Shown: in pieces, positions 31,088 through 37,792 of the stretch
Layout of the letters: every line of letters begins with the position of its first letter
How positions within the stretch are numbered: position 1 is the first letter of the stretch
Origin: Telmatospirillum siberiense
GTDB taxonomy: Bacteria > Pseudomonadota > Alphaproteobacteria > Rhodospirillales > Magnetospirillaceae
Direction of reading: 5' to 3'
Length of the DNA: 64,000 nt
NCBI RefSeq assembly: GCF_002845745.1
Contig: NZ_PIUM01000009.1
Location: 90,322-154,321, forward strand
Position numbers and translations under genes: made by a program
The notes under the pieces: model-generated
What the model saw: the letters and a program-made list of their open reading frames with translations, nothing else
Told to the model about the DNA's origin: nothing
Databases searched by the model: none

Positions 31088-31940
31088 AAGCGCCGTCGCC
31101 GCTCACCCCGAGCACCCCGTTCAGGGCCTTGGCCAGGGTGCGGTTTCCCTCCCGGTCCCCGGCCATGCGGGCGAAGAGGCCGGCGGCGGCTTCGAACATT
31201 CCGGATGCCGGATCGTCCGGCCCCAGGAATTCAGCGATTTCCCGCATTTCCGCCACCCAGCGATAGGCCTTGCCATACATGTCGGGAATGCCCTGGACAA
31301 GGCGGGCCAGGACTTCCGGCCGGCTTTCCGACAGCTCTCGGCTCAGGTCCGGCGCGCAGTCGGCCTTCACCGAAGCCAGCAGCATGGCGGTGCCGAGAGC
31401 GATGGCGCCCTTGTTGATGCCCGCATAGACCATCTTGAGGGCCGAGGCGGCGCCGAGGGGGCCGTCGATACGGCGGAGTTTCAGGCCGAGCCCGGAAAGG
31501 ATCTCCGTCCGGTCCAGGTCGTCGCCGCTGACATAGAAGGTGGTGGCGTCTTTACCGGGGGAGGGCGGCGGACCGATGATCGATCCGTCGATGATCGGAC
31601 AGCCACTGCCGGCCAGGGCCGCCGACACCCTGTTCATGGTGTTCGGGTTGACGGCGTTGAAGTCGATAAAGGCCGGCTTTCGCTGACTTTCCGTCAGGAT
31701 CGGGGCCAGCGAAGAGGCCAGTCCGACGGCTTCGGCCGGCGGCACGATGGACAGGATGAGATCGGCGGCGGCGATATCGGTCCAGGAAACGGCGGTCATT
31801 CCCGCCTCGCGGGCTCTCGCCGCCGTCCGTTCGCTCCGTCCTTCCACCACCGTGATGACGCGGGCGCCGGCTGCCGCGAGACACCGTCCGACGGCGCCGC
31901 CCATGGCGCCGGGGGCGAGAATGGCAATCGTTGAGGTCAT
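31086..31940 (-). CDS. NAD(P)-binding beta-hydroxyacid dehydrogenase-like protein (DUF1932)
   Basis: 284 aa. Rossmann start IAILAPGAMGGAVGRCLAAAGARV (atypical GxGxxG as APGAMG), then a segment DFNAVNPNTMNRVSAALAGSGCPIIDGSIIG like the 6-phosphogluconate/3-hydroxyisobutyrate dehydrogenases, and a helical DUF1932-type C-terminus. AGGAGAGG lies before the ATG. The substrate is unknown. Confidence 0.8.
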   Translation of the reverse strand: MTSTIAILAPGAMGGAVGRCLAAAGARVITVVEGRSERTAARAREAGMTAVSWTDIAAADLILSIVPPAEAVGLASSLAPILTESQRKPAFIDFNAVNPNTMNRVSAALAGSGCPIIDGSIIGPPPSPGKDATTFYVSGDDLDRTEILSGLGLKLRRIDGPLGAASALKMVYAGINKGAIALGTAMLLASVKADCAPDLSRELSESRPEVLARLVQGIPDMYGKAYRWVAEMREIAEFLGPDDPASGMFEAAAGLFARMAGDREGNRTLAKALNGVLGVSGDGA

Positions 31941-32139
31941 CTTCCTCTCCTTGAGAACCGTCTGCTGCCGCCCGGGAATGGACCTGCCGATGATTATGTG
32001 GGGCGACGCACGTCTTCCTCCAACCAAGGGCGGAAAGGCGCCCGTCGCGTTTTGCCCGTGTTGTCCAGCAACCATAACTTTCTTTTTATATGCATGTTCA
32101 CCAATGGGTTATGGAGTGTCATCAAATTGTCGCCGAAGC

Positions 32140-32168
32140 TTGACCATAAGAAAAATAAGGGGTATTCA
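32140..32168 (+). promoter_or_regulatory. Sigma-70 promoter of the ferrosome-like operon
   Basis: TTGACC at 32140-32145, a 17-bp spacer and TATTCA at 32163-32168 form a good housekeeping promoter. The Fur box starts three bases after the -10 box and so covers the transcription start. Confidence 0.65.
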
Positions 32169-32170
32169 TT

Positions 32171-32189
32171 GATAATGAATCGCATTATC
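32171..32189. promoter_or_regulatory. Fur box
   Basis: GATAATGAATCGCATTATC agrees with the classical Fur consensus GATAATGATAATCATTATC at 15 of 19 positions and keeps the perfect dyad GATAATG/CATTATC. A second overlapping dyad, TTCATT-GAT-AATGAA (32165-32179), allows a second Fur dimer. Iron-replete repression of the operon starting at 32227 is expected. Confidence 0.8.
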
Positions 32190-32226
32190 GCTGTGTTTGC
32201 GGGGAATTCTGAGCGGTGAGGATCGG

Positions 32227-32697
32227 ATGAGCAAGGGGGCGGATCTTCTGATATCGCGTTTGCCGGGGCGTCTTCGGTTGCGCAATGGCGCGTTGAGGAA
32301 CCCGGTCTTGTGCAAACGCTTGGAGTCGGAATTCGCGGCCTGGGATGGCGTCACCTCCGCGACGGGCAATCCCGTCACTGGAAGCCTGCTCGTCATCTAT
32401 GACGCGGCGCGGATCGTCCCGGCGGAGATGGAGGCGCGGGTTGCCGCCGCCGCCGCACCGGCCTGCGGCCGGGGGGCCGGGGGCGAGGATGGGGGACGTC
32501 CGCCCCGCCCGGTCCTGTCGGCGGGGTCTTTGCTGCGCCGCCTCAATCGCCCCGCCAAAATCGGCATGCTGGGCAGCCTGTCGTTGTCCCTGGCCGCCTT
32601 GGCGATGAACAAGCGCCTGCACGCGGCGGCCGGCGGGCTCTATCTCGCCTTCCTGGTCCTCCATCTCGCGCGGCATCGGGAGAGCTTGACCAAATGA
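32227..32697 (+). CDS. HMA-like domain membrane protein, first gene of ferrosome-like operon
   Basis: 156 aa. The start at MSKGADLL follows TGAGGA. The N-terminal ~75 residues look like a ferredoxin-fold HMA-type domain (DLLISRLPGRLRLRNG, WDGVTSATGNPVTGSLLVIYD) in which the metal-binding CxxC is replaced by the basic 'PGRLRLR' segment. The C-terminus has one or two membrane helices (IGMLGSLSLSLAALAM, AAGGLYLAFLVLHLA). It overlaps the next gene by 4 bp. It is the first gene after the Fur box. Probably a membrane component of an iron compartment or a chaperone for the ATPase encoded last; inferred. Confidence 0.75.
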   Translation: MSKGADLLISRLPGRLRLRNGALRNPVLCKRLESEFAAWDGVTSATGNPVTGSLLVIYDAARIVPAEMEARVAAAAAPACGRGAGGEDGGRPPRPVLSAGSLLRRLNRPAKIGMLGSLSLSLAALAMNKRLHAAAGGLYLAFLVLHLARHRESLTK

Positions 32698-33023
32698 CCC
32701 TGTTGCGTTTTGCCGCCTGTTTGCGAGTTGCCCATCATATTCCGGGGCGTATCCGTCTGGGTGTGGCGGGGGGAGCCGAACAGCCGGAATGGGGGGATGA
32801 TCCGTTGGGGAAGGCCAGGCGGTTCAGTCAGGCGCTGACCGGCGTTTCCGGGATCCGCTCGGTGCGTCTCAATCCGTTGGCACGGTCCTGCACGGTGGAA
32901 TACGACCCTTCCGCCATTCCTCCCGCCGCCTGGCAGGATTTGCTGTCCGGCACCGGTTCCGCCGCCGCGGATAAGCTCCGCGCCATTTTCCTGGCCGCGG
33001 AGAGCGCTGCGGCAAAAGGATGA
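32694..33023 (+). CDS. Soluble HMA-like domain protein
   Basis: 109 aa. It is a second degenerate HMA-type domain: HHIPGRIRLGVAG in the position of the metal loop, then GVSGIRSVRLNPLARSCTVEYDP as the following strand-helix-strand. There is no CxxC. A 4-bp ATGA overlap couples it to the upstream gene. Likely partner of the other small proteins of this operon; molecular role unknown. Confidence 0.7.
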   Translation: MTLLRFAACLRVAHHIPGRIRLGVAGGAEQPEWGDDPLGKARRFSQALTGVSGIRSVRLNPLARSCTVEYDPSAIPPAAWQDLLSGTGSAAADKLRAIFLAAESAAAKG

Positions 33024-33081
33024 GCGGCCCTCCGGCCGATGAAATTTTCTTGGTTCGACCTCATTAGGGAAAGGCGACGGC

Positions 33082-33453
33082 ATGCTTCCTCTTCTTCCTT
33101 TCGCCGCGGGGCTGGCGGCGGGTATTTTCGGTATCCGTTTGCTGAAAGGCGTCAAGGCGGCCGACTATCGGGACGTCAATGCCGCCGCGCGGGAACGGCT
33201 CGATCGGGCGCGGAACAATGTGCGGCAGGCGGCGGTGGCGGGTCTGTCGGCGGTGGAACATTCCTCGGCCAGTCTGCGGGCAAAATTGACGCCCGAGGCG
33301 GTGCCCGAGGCTGCGGCAAACCCCGATCCAACCGCCAAGCGGACCCGAAACGCCAGGCGCGTCAAGCCGCAAGACTCGATCGAGGCGAAACCGGCGCGCC
33401 GGAAACGCGTCCCGAAGGCCGCCGCGCCGAAAACGACGGATGACCCGTCGTGA
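33082..33453 (+). CDS. Small membrane-anchored protein with basic tail
   Basis: 123 aa. An N-terminal hydrophobic helix (LPLLPFAAGLAAGIFGIRLLKG) is followed by an amphipathic helix (ARERLDRARNNVRQAAVAGLSAVE) and a Lys/Arg/Ala/Pro-rich C-terminus that is probably disordered. The tail could bind an acidic surface or phosphate-rich mineral, but that is speculation. It overlaps the next gene by 4 bp (GTGA). I do not recognise a named family. Confidence 0.65.
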   Translation: MLPLLPFAAGLAAGIFGIRLLKGVKAADYRDVNAAARERLDRARNNVRQAAVAGLSAVEHSSASLRAKLTPEAVPEAAANPDPTAKRTRNARRVKPQDSIEAKPARRKRVPKAAAPKTTDDPS

Positions 33454-33767
33454 AGCGTCGCAAGATCAAGGGGCCGCCGGTCGTGGTTGTCGCCGATTTC
33501 GCGCGCGGCTTCGTCGCGACGGCCCTGCTGGCGGCCATTCAGAAAGAGGGCGGGGAACGTCCGCGTTCCGGGCGGGCGGTCTTGCGCCGGGCCGTCCAAG
33601 GTGGCGCCGCTCTCGCCGCGGGAACGGCGGTGGCCGATGCCTTGCGGCGACGGCGGTATGCCGACGCCCTGCTGGCCGCCGCCGGCGGTGGAGCCGGCAT
33701 TCTCGCGGCGGAACTTCTGTTGGCGCCAGTCGATCAATCAAGTGATACCGGCGAACCGCTGATCTGA
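33450..33767 (+). CDS. Small hydrophobic Ala/Gly-rich protein
   Basis: 105 aa, GTG start in the 4-bp overlap with the upstream stop. After a basic N-terminus (MKRRKIKGPP) two glycine/alanine-rich hydrophobic stretches follow (FARGFVATALLAAI; AAAGGGAGILAAELLLAPV). Such short GxxxG-like helices are also found in proteins that coat or shape membrane compartments. No database family recognised. Same operon as its neighbours. Confidence 0.6.
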   Translation: MKRRKIKGPPVVVVADFARGFVATALLAAIQKEGGERPRSGRAVLRRAVQGGAALAAGTAVADALRRRRYADALLAAAGGGAGILAAELLLAPVDQSSDTGEPLI

Positions 33768-33794
33768 CTTGTTCGTCGGTATAGCCGCCATTGA

Positions 33795-33818
33795 GGCGAG
33801 TCACTTCGGTGACTCGCC
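33795..33818 (+). other. Intercistronic hairpin with UUCG tetraloop
   Basis: GGCGAGTCAC-TTCG-GTGACTCGCC is a perfect 10-bp stem closed by the ultra-stable UUCG loop. It lies inside the ferrosome-like operon, 55 nt before the next start codon, without a T-tract. It probably acts as an RNA-stability or processing element separating the expression of early and late genes. Confidence 0.75.
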
Positions 33819-33872
33819 GGTATGAAACCCCCTCTGACTTTTAAAACCGGCATCAGACAAGGAGATTTGGAC

Positions 33873-34181
33873 GTGGCGAAGAAAAAGCAAAAAAAGGCGA
33901 AGAATGGCGGAAAGGCCGCCGACCGGGATACGGCTCGACAAACGGCGGGGCAAGGCCTGTTCGCCGGGCTGCTGCCGTCGCGCCGGTCGGAGCAGTTCCT
34001 GCTGGGGGCCCTGTTGGGCGCGGCGGCGGCTTATGTCCTCAGCGACGAGGATTTGCGCGGCAAACTGATCAAGGGCGGTTTACGCCTCTATTCGGGGTTG
34101 GCCGGCGGGTTCGAGGAAATGAAGGAGCAGGTGGCCGATCTCAAGGCTGAGATGGCGGCCGAGCAAAGCGGTCTGCTATGA
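33873..34181 (+). CDS. YtxH-like single-helix protein preceding the P-type ATPase
   Basis: 102 aa. I choose the GTG at 33873, which has AAGGAG 8 nt upstream; an ATG at 33822 has no site. After a Lys-rich N-terminus (AKKKQKKAKNGGKAA) a single hydrophobic helix follows (EQFLLGALLGAAAAYVLSDEDLRGKLIKGGLRLYSG) and then a coiled-coil-like acidic tail (FEEMKEQVADLKAEMAAEQ). The stop overlaps the ATPase start (ATGA). It probably acts with the ATPase as an accessory subunit. Confidence 0.72.
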   Translation: MAKKKQKKAKNGGKAADRDTARQTAGQGLFAGLLPSRRSEQFLLGALLGAAAAYVLSDEDLRGKLIKGGLRLYSGLAGGFEEMKEQVADLKAEMAAEQSGLL

Positions 34182-36268
34182 GCGTCCGGTCCTGGTTCAT
34201 CGCGGTGGATATCGTCCATCGCGTGCCGGGACGGCTCCGCTTGCGTTATCGCTGTCGCGCCGGGACGCCGGCCGAGGCGGCGTGCATCCGGCGGGCCGCG
34301 GCCGAAATCGACGGTGTCCTTGCCGCGCGAGTCAATCCCGCCGTTCATGCGCTGATCCTCTCCTTCGATCCGGCGCGGACCGATGCGCCGGATCTGCGGC
34401 GGGCGGTGATGGCGCTTCGTCCCCCGGCCGTCGCCGAACCTTCCGCCGGGGAGACGGACGGCGGTGGCCGCCAGGTCGCCGTCGGACTGCTGGCGCTGGC
34501 CGGTTCGGGCCGGCTTCCTCCGCCGGCGCGGCTGGCCGTCACCGCCGCCGCCGCCGTGCCGGTTTTGCGGCATGCCGCGCGGGACCTTGCCGGAACGGGC
34601 GTCACCTCGCACGTCCTGGAAGGCGTCGCGGTGGCCATTTCCTTGGCGCGCGGCGATTATCTGGCGGCCAATACCACCACCTTCATGCTGGCGCTGGGCG
34701 AATATCTGGAAAATTCCATCGCCCGCCGGTCCGACGCGCTGTTGAAACATCTGCTGCGGCCGACCGGTGACGAGGTATGGATTCTGCGGGAGGGGCAGGA
34801 GGTCTCCGTGCCCGCCACCGCCGTCGCCGTCGGTGACACGGTGATCGTCGGTGCCGGCGCCGTCGTCCCGGTGGACGGGACCGTGCTGTCGGGCGAGGGC
34901 ACGGTCAATCAGGCGGCGATGACCGGCGAAAGCGTGCCCACCGTCAAGGGGCGCGGCGATGCCATGTTGTCGGGCACGGTGGTCGAGGAAGGGCGGCTGG
35001 CCATCTATGCCGAGCATGTCGGTCCCCATACGGCGGCGGCCCGCATCGCCCGTTATGTCGAACAATCCCTGGAGGCCAAGAGCCGGACGCAGATGGAGGC
35101 GTCACGGTTGGCCGATCGTCTGGTGCCCGCCGTGCTCGGCATGGCCGGCGCCTCCTTCGTGATATCGGGCGACTGGCGCCGCGCCGCCTCGGTGTTGCAG
35201 GCCGATTATTCCTGCGCCTTGAAACTGGCCACGCCGGTGGCCTTCAAATCGGCGATGTACGGGGCGGGCAAGGCCGGCATCCTGGTGAAGGGCGCCGACG
35301 TGCTGGAACGACTGGCCGAGGCCGACACCTTCATCTTCGACAAGACGGGCACTCTGACCAGCGGCATCTTGCAGGTGACGGACGCCATCACCTTCGATTC
35401 GGCTTATTCGGCCGACGATCTGATTTGTCTCGCCGCCTCGGTCGAGGAGCATTATTTCCACCCCCTGGCCCTGGCCGTGGTGGCCGCCGCCCGCGAGACG
35501 CGCTACCGCCATTTCGATCATCAGGATGTCGAGTTCATCGTTGCCCACGGCGTTACCAGCATCGTCGACGGCAAACGGATCGTCGTCGGATCCCGCCATT
35601 TCGTGGAAGAGGACGAGGGGATCGATATCGGCCCCCATCGACGGGTTGTCGACCGCCTGTATCGAGACGGCAAAACCCTGCTTTTCATCGGTTTCGGCGG
35701 AACGCTCCTGGGGATTCTCGCCCTCAAGGACGCCGTCCGCGACGCCAGCGCGGGTACCGTCGCCCGGTTGCGGCGGCTGGGCGTGAAGAGGATCCTGCTG
35801 CTGACCGGCGATCATCACGAGCGGGCGGCGGAAATGGCCGGACAGTTGGGGCTCGACGGTTTCCACGCCGAATTGCTGCCCGAGGACAAGTCGCGGATCA
35901 TCGAGGAATTGAGCCGGGAAGGGGCGCGCATCGCCTTCGTCGGCGACGGCATCAACGACGCCCCGGCGCTGGCCGGCGCCCACATCGGCATCGCCATGCA
36001 GAAGGGGGCCGACATCGCCAGGCTGACGGCCGACGTCGCCTTGCTGGAGGACGACATCGCCTGCGTCGCCGATGCCAAGGCCATCGCCAATGCCGCCATG
36101 GACCGGGTCGCCGCCAATTACCGGCTGACGGTCGGCCTGAACAGCGCCATCCTGGCCGCCGCCGCCTTCGGTCTTCTTTCGCCGATCGCCACCGCCCTGC
36201 TGCACAACGGCGCGACGGTGGCCATCCTCTTGAACGCCCTGCGGAGAAAGGGGCTGACCCGAACCTAA
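34178..36268 (+). CDS. P1B-type metal-transporting ATPase with non-canonical SCA motif
   Basis: 696 aa. An N-terminal HMA-like domain carries VPGRLRLRYR instead of CxxC. P-type hallmarks: MTGESVPTVKG (actuator), DKTGT with Asp388 as the phosphorylated residue, HP in EEHYFHPLALA, GDGINDAPAL, and C-terminal HNGATVAILLNAL. The TM4 metal motif is Ser-Cys-Ala (DYSCALKLATP, Cys346) where Cu/Zn pumps have CPC. The number of membrane helices is reduced compared with CopA. Together with the Fur box and the small 'PGRLRLR' proteins this fits the P1B-6 (FezB-like) pump that loads iron into ferrosomes. Subgroup and metal are inferred. Confidence 0.85.
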   Translation: MSVRSWFIAVDIVHRVPGRLRLRYRCRAGTPAEAACIRRAAAEIDGVLAARVNPAVHALILSFDPARTDAPDLRRAVMALRPPAVAEPSAGETDGGGRQVAVGLLALAGSGRLPPPARLAVTAAAAVPVLRHAARDLAGTGVTSHVLEGVAVAISLARGDYLAANTTTFMLALGEYLENSIARRSDALLKHLLRPTGDEVWILREGQEVSVPATAVAVGDTVIVGAGAVVPVDGTVLSGEGTVNQAAMTGESVPTVKGRGDAMLSGTVVEEGRLAIYAEHVGPHTAAARIARYVEQSLEAKSRTQMEASRLADRLVPAVLGMAGASFVISGDWRRAASVLQADYSCALKLATPVAFKSAMYGAGKAGILVKGADVLERLAEADTFIFDKTGTLTSGILQVTDAITFDSAYSADDLICLAASVEEHYFHPLALAVVAAARETRYRHFDHQDVEFIVAHGVTSIVDGKRIVVGSRHFVEEDEGIDIGPHRRVVDRLYRDGKTLLFIGFGGTLLGILALKDAVRDASAGTVARLRRLGVKRILLLTGDHHERAAEMAGQLGLDGFHAELLPEDKSRIIEELSREGARIAFVGDGINDAPALAGAHIGIAMQKGADIARLTADVALLEDDIACVADAKAIANAAMDRVAANYRLTVGLNSAILAAAAFGLLSPIATALLHNGATVAILLNALRRKGLTRT

Positions 36269-36300
36269 GGGCTTGGGGCGAAATTATCGCTCCAAGCCCT
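36268..36300 (+). terminator. Terminator hairpin of the ferrosome-like operon
   Basis: AGGGCTTGG pairs with CCAAGCCCT around GGCGAAATTATCGCT, starting at the last base of the ATPase stop codon. The arms are perfect; inner GCG/CGC extends the stem. Confidence 0.7.
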
Positions 36301-36359
36301 AAAGCCCGAGCGGCGCCTGAGCTTGGCCGAAGCCGGAGGCGCAGGCATCGTGTGAACCC

Positions 36360-36396
36360 TTAGGCTCTGGGGCGATTGTTTCGTCCCAGAGCCTAA
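36360..36396 (-). terminator. Terminator hairpin of the UbiD-type decarboxylase gene
   Basis: TTAGGCTCTGGG and CCCAGAGCCTAA are perfect 12-bp arms overlapping the stop codon of the gene at 36393. It resembles the hairpin at 36268 in its GGGGCGA..TCG.CCC core, suggesting a shared palindrome family. Confidence 0.7.
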
Positions 36397-37778
36397 GCGC
36401 CTCCGGTATTCCGCCGGCGTAACAGCAGGTGGCGGCTTAAATCCACCGGCTTGTAGGACGTGCGGTCGTCCCGCTGGTCATAGGGGAAGGGACGGGTGCA
36501 GTCGAAGCCGACCTTGCAGCCGAGATAGTCCGGGAAGCCGGGATTGAGGCCGTGGCCGAAACAGTCCTCGATGCGGACGATCCCCGTGACCGGGTCCAGC
36601 CGGTTGGTCATCGCCCATTCGACGTCGCGGGCGTTGCGGATATCGACGTCCTCGTCGACGATGGTGACCATCTTGAGCGGCGGGAAGGCGGCGAAAGTGG
36701 CCATGATCGCCTGCTTCGACCAACCCTTCCGCACGGGGCGCATCTGGACGATGGCGTGATAGAAGCCGCAACCGCCGTGCGAGAAATAGACGTCGCTGAC
36801 GCCGGGGACCTGACGCTGGACCAGGGCCAGGACATTGGCCTCGCCCAGCAATCCGACCGAGTTCCAGACTTCGGCGCCCGACAGGAGGGTGTGAAAAATC
36901 GGCCGGCGGCGGTGGTGTACCCGCAGCACCCGGACCAGCGGCCGCCGGTCCACCTTGGCGTAGAAGCCGGTGACCTCGGCGAAGGGACCTTCCGGATGAA
37001 GCTCTCCGGGGACGATTTCGCATTCGAGGGCGATCATCGCCTTGGCCACCATCTCGACGGGCGAGCAGGTGCCGGCCACCAGTTCGACGGGGGCGCCCTC
37101 GAATTCCGAGGCGATGCCCAGTTCGTCGGTGTCGATGGGCGCGGCCTCGGCTGGCGTGGCGGCGGCGAAATGCAGCCCCGGACCCACCCCGATGTTCAGG
37201 GTGAAGGGAAGGGCCCGTCCCTTTTCGGCCGCCTTCGCCAGATAGGTTTCGAGATGACGGCCAGCGTCGATGTTGATGGCCAGGGTCTGCCGGTCGACCA
37301 GCATGAAGCGTTGGATCGAGGCGTTGCGGACACCGGTTTCCGGGTCGTGGGCAATCACCACGCCGGCGTCGATGTAGGGGCCGCCGTCCCCCAACGCATG
37401 TACCGGTATGGGCAGTTTCGTCAGGTCGACAGTCGGCTCGCTCACTTCGAGGACCGGCCCGGTGGATTTGACGACGGGCGGCACCGGCCGCTTCCGCCAG
37501 TTGTCGATACTGCTCGAGACGAAGGCGGGCAGACCGCGTTCGGGCAGATCGAACAGGCCGGCGAGCAGGTCCCGAGACCAATAGAGGCCGACGAACACCG
37601 GAATGTCGTGGCCTTTCACCTTTTCGAACAGCAGGGCGGAAGGTTGTGCTTCCAGTTGCGCGGCGATGCCGGCCAATTCATGAACCGGATCGACTTCCGA
37701 GGTTATCCTCAGCAACCGGCCCTGTTCGTCCAGGCGCTCGACGATCTGTCCCAGATCGCCCAACAGGCTTCCCGTCAT
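36393..37778 (-). CDS. UbiD-family prenyl-FMN-dependent decarboxylase
   Basis: 461 aa, the usual UbiD length. Conserved regions: SIQRFMLVDRQTLAINIDAGRHLETYL, ELHPEGPFAEVTGFY (catalytic Glu region), VDEDVDIRNARDVEWAM (Asp). It would decarboxylate an aromatic or alpha,beta-unsaturated acid. UbiX, which makes the cofactor, is not in the window. It follows the AMP nucleosidase gene by 14 bp with a GGGAG/GAGGG site. Whether it serves ubiquinone synthesis or aromatic catabolism cannot be decided here. Confidence 0.88.
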   Translation of the reverse strand: MTGSLLGDLGQIVERLDEQGRLLRITSEVDPVHELAGIAAQLEAQPSALLFEKVKGHDIPVFVGLYWSRDLLAGLFDLPERGLPAFVSSSIDNWRKRPVPPVVKSTGPVLEVSEPTVDLTKLPIPVHALGDGGPYIDAGVVIAHDPETGVRNASIQRFMLVDRQTLAINIDAGRHLETYLAKAAEKGRALPFTLNIGVGPGLHFAAATPAEAAPIDTDELGIASEFEGAPVELVAGTCSPVEMVAKAMIALECEIVPGELHPEGPFAEVTGFYAKVDRRPLVRVLRVHHRRRPIFHTLLSGAEVWNSVGLLGEANVLALVQRQVPGVSDVYFSHGGCGFYHAIVQMRPVRKGWSKQAIMATFAAFPPLKMVTIVDEDVDIRNARDVEWAMTNRLDPVTGIVRIEDCFGHGLNPGFPDYLGCKVGFDCTRPFPYDQRDDRTSYKPVDLSRHLLLRRRNTGGA

Positions 37779-37792
37779 CCCTCATGCTCCCG

